From Meiothermus sp. (GTDB lineage: Bacteria; Deinococcota; Deinococci; Deinococcales; Thermaceae), in NCBI RefSeq assembly GCF_026004115.1, contig NZ_BPIM01000001.1, forward strand, positions 2,708,501 to 2,772,500: a stretch of 64,000 nt of DNA, read 5' to 3'. The stretch's first letter is position 1; each line of letters begins with the position of its first letter. The notes under the pieces were generated by a model. It ran no database searches, was not told where the DNA came from, and was given only the letters and a program-made list of their open reading frames with translations. Position numbers and translations under genes: made by a program. Below are positions 53,100 through 62,413 of this stretch, piece after piece.

Positions 53100-54288
53100 G
53101 GGCACCCCCCAAAGCCAGTGTTTGACGAATCTCCTGGGCAATTTGGGGCAAGGCTCCCCGGGGCCCGTTGCGCTCGAGGCCCTCCCTTCGCGCCGCCTCA
53201 CGAGCTGCTTCATCCGTCAGAAAAACCCGCACAGCTTCGGCCACGGCCTTGGGGCTAGGTTCCACCAGGCGCAGGGCTTTGCCCAGCAACCGACTCTGGC
53301 GCAGGGCGTTGGGGTAGATGTACTGAGGGCCAGGGGTAGAGAAGGCTACCACCGGAATACCCATCCCGGCGGCCTGCTCGTTGGCAGTCCCGGCAGTGCC
53401 GATGGCGACCTGCCCCACGTGCAAAATGGCCGAGAAGGCACCCCGCAACAGCCAGACCCGGTGCTGTGTGGATACGGCGCTGGCGGTGTGCTCGTCCTGC
53501 ACTTCGAGGCGCCAGCCCTCCGGTAGCGGTACGTGCTGGAAGTCGCCGGCCCAGGCCACCAGACCCTGCATCTCGGGAAGCAGGGCCGCGCTTTCGAGCA
53601 TCAGGGGCAGGCTAAAGCGCACGTCACCGCGGGTGCCGGGCAGCAAGACCAGCACCGGCCTGCCATCCAGCACCCCGCTCAGGTCGCGTTCGGGGGCCGA
53701 TAGGGTATCCATGGCCATGCTGCCCACGAAACGGGCCTTGTGCATGCCAAGCTGCTGGGCGCGCTGTTCGCTCAGCTTGTCGCGCACGTATACGGCCTGC
53801 ACGAAGCGGTGCATCCAGCGCTCGTAGAACAGGTAGTCCTCGGCGGCAAACTGGTTGGGCTGTTTGAGCCGCTCCCAGATGCTACGGCCCCCCCAGTAGT
53901 AGTGAGAGATTTGTGGCTGAAGGTGAAACAGCGGCAGCCGCCCCCAGTCCGAGGCCAGCACGCCGATGGCCAGGGTATAGGCGTCGCCCACCGCGGCCAC
54001 CGCCTGCACCTCGCCCCGGGCAAGCTGGGCGGCCCGGATCTGCCGGACGATTTCCAGATGAAAACCGGCCTTCAGGTCGGCAATCAGGTTCTCCAGGCTA
54101 TTGAAGGGGAAGCCCCCCGAGGGCATCTGGGTGCGGGGGCCCAGGATGCGTTCGACCTTGCCTTCGTACCGCTTGCCAGCCCCCACCAGGGGCAGGGCCG
54201 CCAGCGAGAGGCCCTCCAGGTATGCGCAGAGAGAAGCGCCGATCAGGTCTTCGGCGTTGCCGCCAGAGATGATGAGCACATCGGTCAT
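53089..54288 (-). CDS. Lipid-A-disaccharide synthase-related glycosyltransferase
   Basis: 399 residues. LIISGGNAEDLIGASLCAYLEG, PLVGAGKRYEG and the C-terminal AIGTAGTANEQAAGMGIPVVAF with FSTPGPQYIYPNALRQSRLLG recall LpxB. No other lipid A genes are seen, and this subfamily occurs in bacteria that lack lipid A. It may make another glycolipid. Overlaps pcp by 4 bases at its start and the GT2 gene at its end, forming a tight minus-strand operon. Confidence 0.82.
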   Translation of the reverse strand: MTDVLIISGGNAEDLIGASLCAYLEGLSLAALPLVGAGKRYEGKVERILGPRTQMPSGGFPFNSLENLIADLKAGFHLEIVRQIRAAQLARGEVQAVAAVGDAYTLAIGVLASDWGRLPLFHLQPQISHYYWGGRSIWERLKQPNQFAAEDYLFYERWMHRFVQAVYVRDKLSEQRAQQLGMHKARFVGSMAMDTLSAPERDLSGVLDGRPVLVLLPGTRGDVRFSLPLMLESAALLPEMQGLVAWAGDFQHVPLPEGWRLEVQDEHTASAVSTQHRVWLLRGAFSAILHVGQVAIGTAGTANEQAAGMGIPVVAFSTPGPQYIYPNALRQSRLLGKALRLVEPSPKAVAEAVRVFLTDEAAREAARREGLERNGPRGALPQIAQEIRQTLALGGAHAG

Positions 54289-54971
54289 GCCGATTCAACC
54301 TTGCGCGCAGGCAGGCTGCTCGAGGCCCCAGTACCGGGCATTTTCTGCTGTGGGGTGGACGCTGGCCCGGTCTTGGGTAACTGCTCGAGGGTCACCTGCA
54401 AGGCCAGCCGGATGGCCTGGGCCTGGGTTTGGAGTGGCACAAATGCCTGGGGCTTGTGCAGGGCCAGGGTTTCGTCGGGGGGCAGGTGGATGAACCCGGC
54501 AGGCGCCTCCAGCGGCAGCGTGGCCAGGGCCAGGTACATCACCTGGTTGCACAGATACAGCCCCGCGCTGTTGCTGACCACGCCAGGAATGCCCGCCTCG
54601 GCCCAGCGGGCCTGGATGGCCCGGATGGGGAGTCGGGTGTGCAGGGCCAGGGGGCCCCCCGGCAGAATGGGGGTGTCTTGCAGGTGGTGCCCGCCATTGT
54701 CGGCGATTTCAAAGTCGAGCAGGTTTACCGCCAGGCGCTCGAGCGACAGGAGTGCCCGGCCTGCGGCCAGCCCCAGGTGGAGCGCAGCGGCAGGCTGGTG
54801 GCGACGGTAGAGCTCCTGCAGGGCCTCGGGCGCCCGGAGGGTGTCTACCGGCAGCGTGGCGCGCACCAACTCGGCCTGGCCCAGCCGGTTGGGCAGGTGC
54901 TCGAGCAAAGCGCTGCTGGGGTTGTGCGGTAACCCGGCAAAAGGCTCAAAACCGGTAACCAGAATCTTCAC
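54285..54971 (-). CDS. pcp: Pyroglutamyl-peptidase I
   Basis: 228 residues from GTG 54971: [19 protein letters not shown] (substrate pocket), [13 protein letters not shown] (catalytic Glu region), [19 protein letters not shown] (catalytic Cys) and AGFIHLPPD (catalytic His). It removes N-terminal pyroglutamate. A TACACT box lies 6 bases before the GTG, suggesting a leaderless transcript. The frame is open to 55610 antisense to mfd; that extension is not coding. Confidence 0.9.
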   Translation of the reverse strand: MKILVTGFEPFAGLPHNPSSALLEHLPNRLGQAELVRATLPVDTLRAPEALQELYRRHQPAAALHLGLAAGRALLSLERLAVNLLDFEIADNGGHHLQDTPILPGGPLALHTRLPIRAIQARWAEAGIPGVVSNSAGLYLCNQVMYLALATLPLEAPAGFIHLPPDETLALHKPQAFVPLQTQAQAIRLALQVTLEQLPKTGPASTPQQKMPGTGASSSLPARKVESA

Positions 54972-55082
54972 GCTGTTAGTGTAACAAGTCCTGCTTTGCA
55001 ACCCAGGCGCCGGGGTAGACTGCGGTGCTCCTCCAGGGCTCCCCTGGTGGAACTTTTTGCCTTGCAAAAACAACCCACTTTT

Positions 55083-58000
55083 ATGAACACAACCGCACAA
55101 TCCATCCACAACCACTACCTGCCTGGCCTGCCCCAGGTGGCCCGTGCGCTGCTTTTTGCCCAGGGCGAAGGCCCCCGGGTGTTGCTCTGCCCCCTCGAGC
55201 GCCTGAGTCTGTATGCCGACCTGGGGTCGCTGGGGATCTCGGCTTACGTGAACCCCGGCCTGGAGGCCGTTGGCGAGGCGCAGGTGGTGGTGATGAGCTA
55301 CGAGGAGGCCCTGGCCCCATTCCCCGAACGACCCGAAGACTGGCGGCTGGTGCTCGAGGTGGGCCGCAGCTACCTGCGCGAAGACCTGCTCGAGCGCCTC
55401 TATCGCATGGGCTACCTGGGCGAACCCGACGAAGATGAAAAAGCCGGTTTCCGGGTGCGCGGGGAGATTGTAGAGATTGGCGAGGTTCGCCTGGAGTTCT
55501 TTGGCGATGAACTCGATGGCCTCAAGGTGGCGGGGGAAGCCCGGCAGCGCTACGTTCTGACGGCCCGCGTAGGCAAGGCCGAGACCTGGGACGCCCACAA
55601 AATCCTGCACTTCCCCGGCACGGTCTACCTCGATACCCCAGCCCTGGCCCCCGAGGCGCTCTGGCCCCTAATAGCAGGGCGGGATCGGGTGGCCTTTGGC
55701 CTGGGGGGGCCAGAACTGCCCTCCCAGCACCTGCCCTACAGGCCCCTCCCTCCCTACCGGGCCCGCCTCTCGCAGTTTGTGGATGATGTGCACACCTGGA
55801 TGGGGGCGGGTTTTTCGGTGGTCTTTTTCTATCGGCACCCCAAGAGCCGCAGCTACCTGCTACACAAACTACAGGGGTCAGGGGAGAGGGGTCAGGGTTC
55901 CGGCGAGCGGTCCTATGCCCTGGCGCCCGACACCCTTCGTTCTACCCCGATCCTGTCACCCAAACCGGGAACCCTGAATCTGGTGCCCGCCCCCTTCGAA
56001 GGGGCCTTCCTGGACCCCGAGCGGCGCACGGTGTATCTGAGCGAAGCCCATCTGTACGCCTTTGGGGGGGCAGAAGTACTGCGGAACCGGCGGGTGGTAG
56101 CGGGCGAGGCCGACCCTGGGGCGCTCTCGGTAGGCGACTACCTGATTCACCCCGAGCACGGCATCGGGCAGTACCTGGGCCTGGAAACCCGCGAGGTGCT
56201 GGGAGCCAAGCGCGACTACCTGGTCTTGCAGTATGCGGGCGAGGGGAAGATGTACCTTCCGGTAGAGCAGCTACCCCTCCTCAAGCGCCACCCCGGCACC
56301 ACCGATGACCCCCCGGCCCTCTCCTCGCTGGGCAAGGGGGAGTGGAAGCGCACCCGGGAAAAGGCCCAGCGCGACGCCGAGGAGCTGGCCCAGCGGATGC
56401 TGGTACTGCACGCCAAGCGTGAGGCCACGCCGGGCCGGGCTTTTGGCCCGCTGCCCGAGTGGGATTCCCTGGTGGAGCAGAACTTTCCCTTCGAGCTGAC
56501 CCCGGACCAGCACAAGGCCCTGGAAGAAACCCTGCGCGACCTCGAGGCCCCCCGGCCCATGGAGCGCCTGATCTCGGGCGATGTGGGCTTCGGCAAGACC
56601 GAGGTGGCCCTGCGGGCGGCCCACCGGGTGGTGGGACATGGCGCTCAGGTAGCGGTGCTGGTGCCTACCACGCTCCTGGCCGAGCAGCACAAAGAAACCT
56701 TTCAAAAACGCCTGGCGGGCCTGCCGGTACGGGTGGCAGCCCTCTCGCGTTTTGTTTCCGAGCGCGAGGAGCGGGAAATCCTGAAAGGCCTGGCGCAGGG
56801 TACCGTGGATATCGTGATCGGCACCCACCGCCTCTTGTCCCCCGACGTGCGCTTCAAAGACCTGGGCCTTCTGGTGGTGGACGAGGAGCACCGCTTTGGG
56901 GTGGCCCAGAAGGAGCGCATCCGCGAACTCAAGGAGGCCGTGGACACCCTGTTTTTGTCGGCCACGCCCATCCCCCGCACGCTCTACAGCGCCCTGGTGG
57001 GCCTGCGCGACCTGAGTAGCATCCAGACTGCCCCGCCGGGCCGCAAGCCCATCCAGACAGTGCTGGCCCCCTACGACCCCGCGCTGGTGCGACAGGGGAT
57101 TATGGACGAGCTCGAGCGCGGCGGCAAAGCTTTCTACGTACACGACCGGGTGGCTACCATACTGGCGCGGCGCCAGTACCTCGAAGCCCTCGTTCCCGAG
57201 GCCCGCTTTGGGGTGGTGCACGGCCAGATGCACGAGGCCGAGGTAGAGGAGACCATGCTGGCCTTTGCCGAGGGGGCTTTCGACGTGCTGTTGGCTACCA
57301 CCATCATCGAAAGCGGCCTGGACATCCCCGAGGCCAACACCATCCTGGTCGAGCGGGCCGACAAGCTGGGCCTGGCGGCCCTCTACCAGCTCCGCGGGCG
57401 GGTGGGCAGGCGGCAGGAAGAGGCCTATGCCTACCTGTTTCACCCCCTGCGCCTGACCGAGGGCGCCGAGCGCCGCCTGGCCGCCATCGCCGACCTTTCC
57501 GACCTGGGTTCGGGGCACCTTTTAGCCGAGAAGGACATGGAAATTCGTGGGGTGGGCAATCTGTTGGGGCCCGAGCAGCACGGGCATATCCGCGCGGTGA
57601 GCCTGGAAATCTACACCGAGCTTTTGTCGGAGGCCATCCGCAAGCTCAAGGGGGAGAAGGTGGAGCCGGAGCGTCACGTCACCCTCGACCTCCAGCTTTC
57701 GGCCCGCCTCACCCCCGAGTACATCCCCAGCCCCGAAGCCCGCAGCCGCTACTATGGCCGCCTGGCCGAAACCCGCAACCTGGCCCAGCTTTCCCGCATT
57801 GCCAGGGAAATCAAGGAACGCTACGGCCCCGCACCCGAGGAGGTGGAAAACTTCCTGGCCCTCAGCAAACTCCGGCTGGTAGCACAGTCCAAGGGGGTGG
57901 TCTCCATCACCGAGGACATGCTTCACCTGCAGATTGCCTTCGAGACCGTCCGCCTCGACTACGACGCCAAAGCCCTGCGGGCCTTACCCTTCCGGGTCGA

Positions 58001-58100
58001 ACCCACCCAGTACCCGCCGGGGTTTCGTATTCCCAAAAAAGGTTTAGACCCTAAGCGGTTTGTAGAGGCCCTCAGCGAGGTGCTTTATCTGGTGGACTGA
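55083..58100 (+). CDS. mfd: Transcription-repair coupling factor Mfd
   Basis: About 1005 residues from ATG 55083; in-frame GTG or TTG codons upstream are possible because no ribosome-binding site precedes the ATG. The UvrB-like N-terminal part has [13 protein letters not shown] and [23 protein letters not shown]. The RNA-polymerase-interaction domain has [17 protein letters not shown]. The translocase has Walker [55 protein letters not shown] and LRGRVGRR. It frees stalled polymerase and recruits UvrA. A stretch at about residues 264-302 looks like inserted low-complexity sequence (see findings). Confidence 0.96.
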   Translation: MNTTAQSIHNHYLPGLPQVARALLFAQGEGPRVLLCPLERLSLYADLGSLGISAYVNPGLEAVGEAQVVVMSYEEALAPFPERPEDWRLVLEVGRSYLREDLLERLYRMGYLGEPDEDEKAGFRVRGEIVEIGEVRLEFFGDELDGLKVAGEARQRYVLTARVGKAETWDAHKILHFPGTVYLDTPALAPEALWPLIAGRDRVAFGLGGPELPSQHLPYRPLPPYRARLSQFVDDVHTWMGAGFSVVFFYRHPKSRSYLLHKLQGSGERGQGSGERSYALAPDTLRSTPILSPKPGTLNLVPAPFEGAFLDPERRTVYLSEAHLYAFGGAEVLRNRRVVAGEADPGALSVGDYLIHPEHGIGQYLGLETREVLGAKRDYLVLQYAGEGKMYLPVEQLPLLKRHPGTTDDPPALSSLGKGEWKRTREKAQRDAEELAQRMLVLHAKREATPGRAFGPLPEWDSLVEQNFPFELTPDQHKALEETLRDLEAPRPMERLISGDVGFGKTEVALRAAHRVVGHGAQVAVLVPTTLLAEQHKETFQKRLAGLPVRVAALSRFVSEREEREILKGLAQGTVDIVIGTHRLLSPDVRFKDLGLLVVDEEHRFGVAQKERIRELKEAVDTLFLSATPIPRTLYSALVGLRDLSSIQTAPPGRKPIQTVLAPYDPALVRQGIMDELERGGKAFYVHDRVATILARRQYLEALVPEARFGVVHGQMHEAEVEETMLAFAEGAFDVLLATTIIESGLDIPEANTILVERADKLGLAALYQLRGRVGRRQEEAYAYLFHPLRLTEGAERRLAAIADLSDLGSGHLLAEKDMEIRGVGNLLGPEQHGHIRAVSLEIYTELLSEAIRKLKGEKVEPERHVTLDLQLSARLTPEYIPSPEARSRYYGRLAETRNLAQLSRIAREIKERYGPAPEEVENFLALSKLRLVAQSKGVVSITEDMLHLQIAFETVRLDYDAKALRALPFRVEPTQYPPGFRIPKKGLDPKRFVEALSEVLYLVD

Positions 58101-58126
58101 TCAAGTACTTATGCTACCCTGATCAC

Positions 58127-58519
58127 GTGGAAACCCAGTTGATCGAAAGCATTGAAGGGGTATTTGCTGGGTATCCGCAGGTGCAAGCCGCTTTCTTGTT
58201 CGGCTCCCGCGCCTTTGGGGAGGCTCGCCCGGATAGCGATTGGGACCTGGCGGTGTACCTCGAGCCCCCAGAACTCGATCCCACGCTGGAGATCCTGACC
58301 GACTTGGTGAAAGCCGGTTTTGAGCGCACCGACTTGGTGGTTTTGAACCAGGCCCCACCCGTGCTGGCCTTCGAGGTAGTGCGGGCCAACAAGGTGATTT
58401 ACCGGCGGGAGGGGTTTTGCGTGGGCAGCTATGTTTCGCGGGTGGTGCGGGAATACTGGGACTTAGAGCCCCTCTTGCGCATCCAGCGGGAAGCTATGAA
58501 AAGGCGGTGGCTGGGCTGA
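58127..58519 (+). CDS. MNT-type minimal nucleotidyltransferase (MntA-like)
   Basis: 130 residues from GTG 58127. AAFLFGSRAFGEARPDSDWDLAVYL is the GSx10DxD motif of minimal nucleotidyltransferases, and FERTDLVVLNQAPPVLAFEVVRANKVIYR the following beta strand. MntA proteins are usually the antitoxin that AMPylates a HEPN toxin (HepT); no HEPN gene is next to it. A TACCCT box ends 6 bases before the GTG, so it is probably a leaderless gene of its own, 26 bases after mfd. Confidence 0.85.
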   Translation: METQLIESIEGVFAGYPQVQAAFLFGSRAFGEARPDSDWDLAVYLEPPELDPTLEILTDLVKAGFERTDLVVLNQAPPVLAFEVVRANKVIYRREGFCVGSYVSRVVREYWDLEPLLRIQREAMKRRWLG

Positions 58520-58544
58520 GGTATCCGCGGGTCTTAGGGGGGAT

Positions 58545-59657
58545 TTATTTAGCCTCCAAAGCTTCCCACAGCCGCAAGATGATACCGTGAAGAATGGCTA
58601 CCCCAGCTCGAGCCACTCCTATTCTCTTACCTCGAGCCCATAAAAGTTTTTGCCCCTCGAGTTCGCGCACTGCCGGCTCGAGCTTTTCCCAGACCTCCAA
58701 ACTCGTCTGCCGCTCGAGCTCTCCTACTTCCACCCCCTCGGCCAGCCGCAGGCCCAACATCAGGGCTTCTTTGACGTGCTCGAGGGGGCTTATTTCTTCC
58801 ACCGAGGGCCCTTCCCCTGCCAGCCAGCGCGGAAGCGGTGGGTTGGTGGCACGGATGGCATATAGGGCTTTTCCCGCTAGATCAGGCAGGTGCGCCGCCG
58901 CGCCAGGCCCCAGCGCCCCCCAGAAGCCCAGTTGCCAGTAGAGCTTGTTGTGCCTGCTTTCCTGGTGGGGTAGGGCAAAGTTGGAAACCTCGTACCGCAC
59001 AAACCCGGCTTCGCCCAGAATCTCCTCGGCCTGTTCGAATGCGCGGGCCTCCTGCTCCTCGTCGGTTTGCAGGTTGGCCAGCGCAAAGGGCGTGCCGGGC
59101 TCTATTTGCAGCGTGTAGGCCGAAATATGCCCCACGCCCAGGGCGCGGGCTTCGCGCAGGTCGGCCGCGAAGTCCTGGCCGGGCAGGCCCAGAATCAGGT
59201 CCAGCGAGGTGCGGAAACCGGCTTCCAGGCTCATCTCCACCGCCTTCAGGGCGCCTTTGCGTCCGTGGGCGCGGCCCAGGGTGCGCAAAACTTCGTCCTG
59301 GAAGCTCTGTACCCCCAGCGAGAGCCGGTTCACCCCCAGGCCCCGCAGCAGTTGCAGCCGCTCGGGGTTTAGCGTACCGGGGTTGGCCTCCATGGTGACC
59401 TCGGCTTCGCGGATGTCCCAGGGCAGGGCAGCAAATAGGGCTTGTAGCTCGGCGCTGCGTAGGAAGCTGGGGGTGCCGCCGCCAAAGTAAAGGGTTTTCA
59501 GGGGCTCCGGGTACTGCGCATAGAGGGCTTTGGCTTCCTCGGCGAGGCGCTCGAGGAAGGCCGCTACCACCCCCCCGTGCCGCCTGACCACGTGAAAATC
59601 GCAGTAGGGGCAAAGGGTGGGGCAGAAGGGAACGTGAACGTACAGGCCCTGCATCAT
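58545..59657 (-). CDS. hemW: HemW, radical-SAM haem chaperone
   Basis: 370 residues. YVHVPFCPTLCPYCDFH has the CxxxCxxC iron-sulfur site (C12, C16, C19). LYFGGGTPSFL and EANPGTLNPERLQLLRGLGVNRLSLGVQSF are the radical-SAM core. The protein lacks the extra N-terminal Cys motif of true HemN oxidases. HemW inserts haem into respiratory proteins. Its start overlaps the alpha/beta hydrolase stop (ATGATG). Confidence 0.92.
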   Translation of the reverse strand: MMQGLYVHVPFCPTLCPYCDFHVVRRHGGVVAAFLERLAEEAKALYAQYPEPLKTLYFGGGTPSFLRSAELQALFAALPWDIREAEVTMEANPGTLNPERLQLLRGLGVNRLSLGVQSFQDEVLRTLGRAHGRKGALKAVEMSLEAGFRTSLDLILGLPGQDFAADLREARALGVGHISAYTLQIEPGTPFALANLQTDEEQEARAFEQAEEILGEAGFVRYEVSNFALPHQESRHNKLYWQLGFWGALGPGAAAHLPDLAGKALYAIRATNPPLPRWLAGEGPSVEEISPLEHVKEALMLGLRLAEGVEVGELERQTSLEVWEKLEPAVRELEGQKLLWARGKRIGVARAGVAILHGIILRLWEALEAK

Positions 59658-60586
59658 CCGCCGCTTCGCAAAGCCTGCCCAAAGAAGCTCCGGGCCCGGC
59701 GCATCAGGGTGTTGTAGTCGTTGCCCCTGAAAGTGTGGCCCGCCCCGGGGTAGGTAAAACACTGGTGAGAAACGTTGTTTTTCCGCAGCGCTGCGCAAAT
59801 TTCTTCGGCCCAGGCGTAGGGGGTCTGGGTATCGGCGGTACCGTGGTGCACCTGCACCGGGGCCCGGATACGGGCGTAAAAGTTGATGGGGGAGATTTGC
59901 GCCAGGGTCTCGGGCGGCGTATTGAGTTCGTTGCAGCCACGCTGACGGTTGGTGAAGACAAAGCAAATTTGCCGCGCATTCTTCAGGTCGTCGCCGTGCA
60001 TGGTGCCGTAGAGCAAAACTGCCCGAATTTGCGGGTCGAGTACCGCTACCCGCTGGGCAATCCCGCCGCCCATGCTGTGCCCCATCAGCCCCACGCTGGG
60101 CAGGGCTTTTTCCAGGGCGCCCCGCCCGGCCTGGGCCCGCACAATGGCGGCCAGGTCGAGTATTTCCCGTGCATACAGCACCCTCGAGGCCCCTTGCTCG
60201 GGGCTCCCCTGCGACAGCCCATGCCCGCGCAGGTTGGGGTGAAGGGTGACGAAGCCGGCCCGGGCCAGCCCGTCGGCGTAGCGGGTGGTGTAGGCCAGGG
60301 TGCGGTAGGTGGCAGGGTTCACATACCCGTGAATCACAATCACCACCGGAAAGCGCCCCGCCGTGTTGGGCACGTTCATGAAGCCGTACATGGTCAGGCC
60401 GTCGGAGGGGTAACGCACCAGATAGCGGGTGAAGCTGGGGTTGCGCTCCAACACCCGCTCGGCCACCAGGGCCCCGCCGCCGTAGCGAAGGCGGCTGAGT
60501 TCGGCAATGGTGACCGCATTCTGGCCCAAGGCCAACGGGGCCACCCACAACAAGCCAAGAGCGAATAGGGCGTGTAGCTGGCGCAT
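59654..60586 (-). CDS. Exported alpha/beta hydrolase
   Basis: 310 residues. Signal peptide MRQLHALFALGLLWVAPLALG, then FPVVIVIHGYVN (oxyanion), GLMGHSMGGGIAQ (nucleophile Ser), VHHGTADTQTP (Asp) and YPGAGHTF (His). This is the dienelactone-hydrolase/S9-peptidase-like group acting outside the cytoplasm. The substrate is unknown. It is translationally coupled to hemW. Confidence 0.87.
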   Translation of the reverse strand: MRQLHALFALGLLWVAPLALGQNAVTIAELSRLRYGGGALVAERVLERNPSFTRYLVRYPSDGLTMYGFMNVPNTAGRFPVVIVIHGYVNPATYRTLAYTTRYADGLARAGFVTLHPNLRGHGLSQGSPEQGASRVLYAREILDLAAIVRAQAGRGALEKALPSVGLMGHSMGGGIAQRVAVLDPQIRAVLLYGTMHGDDLKNARQICFVFTNRQRGCNELNTPPETLAQISPINFYARIRAPVQVHHGTADTQTPYAWAEEICAALRKNNVSHQCFTYPGAGHTFRGNDYNTLMRRARSFFGQALRSGG

Positions 60587-60714
60587 GGGTCAAAGATACG
60601 GTACCGGGACGCGCCCTAGGTTGCCGGAGGGCACATTGACCACCGGAGCCCGCGTGTCTTTGGCGTAATTCATCACAGGGGTCGGTAACGTGTGCATGTT
60701 ACACTTAGCCTACT

Positions 60715-61206
60715 ATGGTTGAGCCTGCCATCGCACTCTTTGGGGGCGCTTACGAGAAGGCTTTGCACGTCCTCGAGGAGTTGTTGCGCGAGAGCGGGGC
60801 GCGCTACGTGCTGTTGCTAGACCGTAAAGGGTTTGTGCTGGCCCACAAAGAAGCCCTCTGGGCGCCCAGGCCCCCAGCGCTGGACTCGCTGGCTACCCTC
60901 ATCGCCGGAAACGCCGCAGCTACGCAGGCCCTGGCCAAAATGCTGGGCGAGCCCCGCTTCAACGAGCTACTGCACCAGGGGGCCACGCACGGGCTGTACG
61001 CCGAGGAGGTGGGCGAACTGGCCTTGCTGGTGGTCATCTTCGATAACTCGGCCCCGGTGGGCCGGGTCAAGCTTTTTGGCAAGCGGGCCGTGCAGGCCCT
61101 CGAGGTCATCACCAGGGACGCAGTGGTGCAACCTGGAACCCTCGGGATTGATCATGAGTATCGGGACGGGGCCAGTGCCCTCCTGGACGAACTATTTGGG
61201 AACTGA
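60715..61206 (+). CDS. mglB: Roadblock/LC7 protein MglB
   Basis: 163 residues: [49 protein letters not shown] and [21 protein letters not shown] are the Roadblock/LC7 fold of MglB. MglB is the GTPase-activating partner of MglA and marks the lagging pole. mglA follows after one base. A TACACT box lies near 60699-60704, 10 bases before the ATG. Confidence 0.92.
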   Translation: MVEPAIALFGGAYEKALHVLEELLRESGARYVLLLDRKGFVLAHKEALWAPRPPALDSLATLIAGNAAATQALAKMLGEPRFNELLHQGATHGLYAEEVGELALLVVIFDNSAPVGRVKLFGKRAVQALEVITRDAVVQPGTLGIDHEYRDGASALLDELFGN

Positions 61207-61207
61207 T

Positions 61208-61798
61208 ATGAGCACGATTAACTTTGCCGCCAGAGAAATCAACTTCAAAATTGTCTACTACGGCCCCGGAATGTCCGGTAAGACCACCAACCTTAAGTGG
61301 GTCTTCCAGCAGGTGCCGCAAAACCGCAAAGGGGAGATGGTCTCGCTGGCTACCGAGGACGAGCGCACCCTCTTCTTCGACTTTTTGCCGGTAGATCTGG
61401 GCGAGGTTAAGGGCTTCAAGACCCGCTTCCACCTCTATACCGTGCCGGGGCAGGTCTTTTACAACGCCAGCCGAAAGCTGATCTTGCGGGGGGTGGATGG
61501 CCTTGTGTTTGTGGCCGACTCGGCCCCCAACCGCCTCAGGGCCAATGCCGAATCCATGCGCAACCTGCGTGAGAACCTGGCCGAGTATGGTATCAAGGCC
61601 GAGGACATTCCCATCGTGCTCCAGGCCAACAAGCGCGACACCCCCGATGCCCTGCCGGTGGAGATGATTCAGGCCGTGATTGACCCCGAGATGCGCCTGC
61701 CCATCTTCGAGGCGGTAGCCACCACGGGAATGGGGGTCTTCGAGACCCTCAAGGCTGTAAGCCGCCAGGTGCTCTCCCGAGTGGCGGCGGCCAGTTGA
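61208..61798 (+). CDS. mglA: Ras-like GTPase MglA
   Basis: 196 residues: [16 protein letters not shown] (P loop), [17 protein letters not shown] (switch I), [22 protein letters not shown] (switch II) and [13 protein letters not shown] (guanine specificity NKRD). MglA sets cell polarity and, with type IV pili, twitching direction. It lies one base downstream of mglB, an order shared with Thermus. Confidence 0.96.
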   Translation: MSTINFAAREINFKIVYYGPGMSGKTTNLKWVFQQVPQNRKGEMVSLATEDERTLFFDFLPVDLGEVKGFKTRFHLYTVPGQVFYNASRKLILRGVDGLVFVADSAPNRLRANAESMRNLRENLAEYGIKAEDIPIVLQANKRDTPDALPVEMIQAVIDPEMRLPIFEAVATTGMGVFETLKAVSRQVLSRVAAAS

Positions 61799-61940
61799 GC
61801 GTTTTGATAAATCTCCCAAGTCCTATCTCGGTGGTAGCTTGGCAGTGTTGGTGCGTAAACGCCCGCAAACCTTAGCGAACGCTTTAGGCAGCCAGTGTTG
61901 CAAAAAATGCTTGTAGGCAGGCGACCTGGCCGGGTATTAG

Positions 61941-62001
61941 GCCCCCACCTAGCCTCCCCCGTTGGGGGAGGAAGTAGAGGTTTTACTTTATGCACCGGCC
62001 C
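61941..62001 (+). repeat. Dispersed repeat family B, copy 2
   Basis: GCCCCCACCTAG, hairpin CCTCCCCCGTTGGGGGAGG, then GGTTTTACTTTATGCACCGGCC. Reverse complement of 38504-38564 with few differences. Confidence 0.8.
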
Positions 62002-62020
62002 TGGGTAGCTTGGCTTTTTA

Positions 62021-62145
62021 TACCAGATTCGGTTAGTTCGTCACTCTTCAGTGACGAACTAACCCGACTGAAAGGAGTGCTCTAGGATTTAAAAAGATAG
62101 CCTCTGGACTTTTTGATTTGAATGACTATCTTTTTGAATCCGGTA
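62021..62145 (+). mobile_element. MITE-like family A, copy 6 (125 bp, intact)
   Basis: Same length and plan as 11427-11551: ends TACCAGATTC and GAATCCGGTA, left stem GTTAGTTCGTCACT/AGTGACGAACTAAC, right stem around TTTAAAAAGATAG/CTATCTTTTTGAA. Flanked by TA at both ends. Confidence 0.82.
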
Positions 62146-62413
62146 TTGGGTGTGGGTGTGTGTTTCGTGCATGGATTTCGAAGTCTGTGCCTGGTCATTC
62201 TCAGCGAAGCGAAGAATCGGGTGCGCTACTAGCCACACAATCGCTCTACAGGCGCGGGTTTGGATTTCTCGTTGGCTGGGCCTCCTCGGAAGGACGCAGT
62301 GACCGGTATGCAGCAACTTTGAAGGTTTCGGGACTTGCGGCTCGAGACCCAAGACCTGCCACTGCGCCTATCGGTCTCGGCCTGCCGACCTGGGATTGGT
62401 ATGCTATGGAGGC

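Larger units (their letters stand above)
61799..62413. other. Repeat-bearing intergenic region before gcvT
   Basis: 615 bases with no convincing gene. Holds family B copy 2 (61941-62001), family A copy 6 (62021-62145), and then about 265 bases with only short, poorly composed frames. A TATGCT box at 62400-62405 sits 8 bases before the gcvT ATG. No glycine riboswitch core was recognised. Confidence 0.65.

Noticed and set aside
54972-55610. Long N-terminal extension of pcp (frame open to 55610)
   Set aside because: It is antisense to mfd, has no homology, and a -10 box and GTG start fit at 54971.
59658-60593. Long N-terminal extension of hemW (frame open to 60593)
   Set aside because: It is out of frame with the clear alpha/beta hydrolase gene on the same strand; HemW homology starts at 59657.
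62146-62413. Glycine riboswitch before gcvT
   Set aside because: I could not find the conserved aptamer core, and a -10-like box 8 bases from the ATG suggests a leaderless gene.
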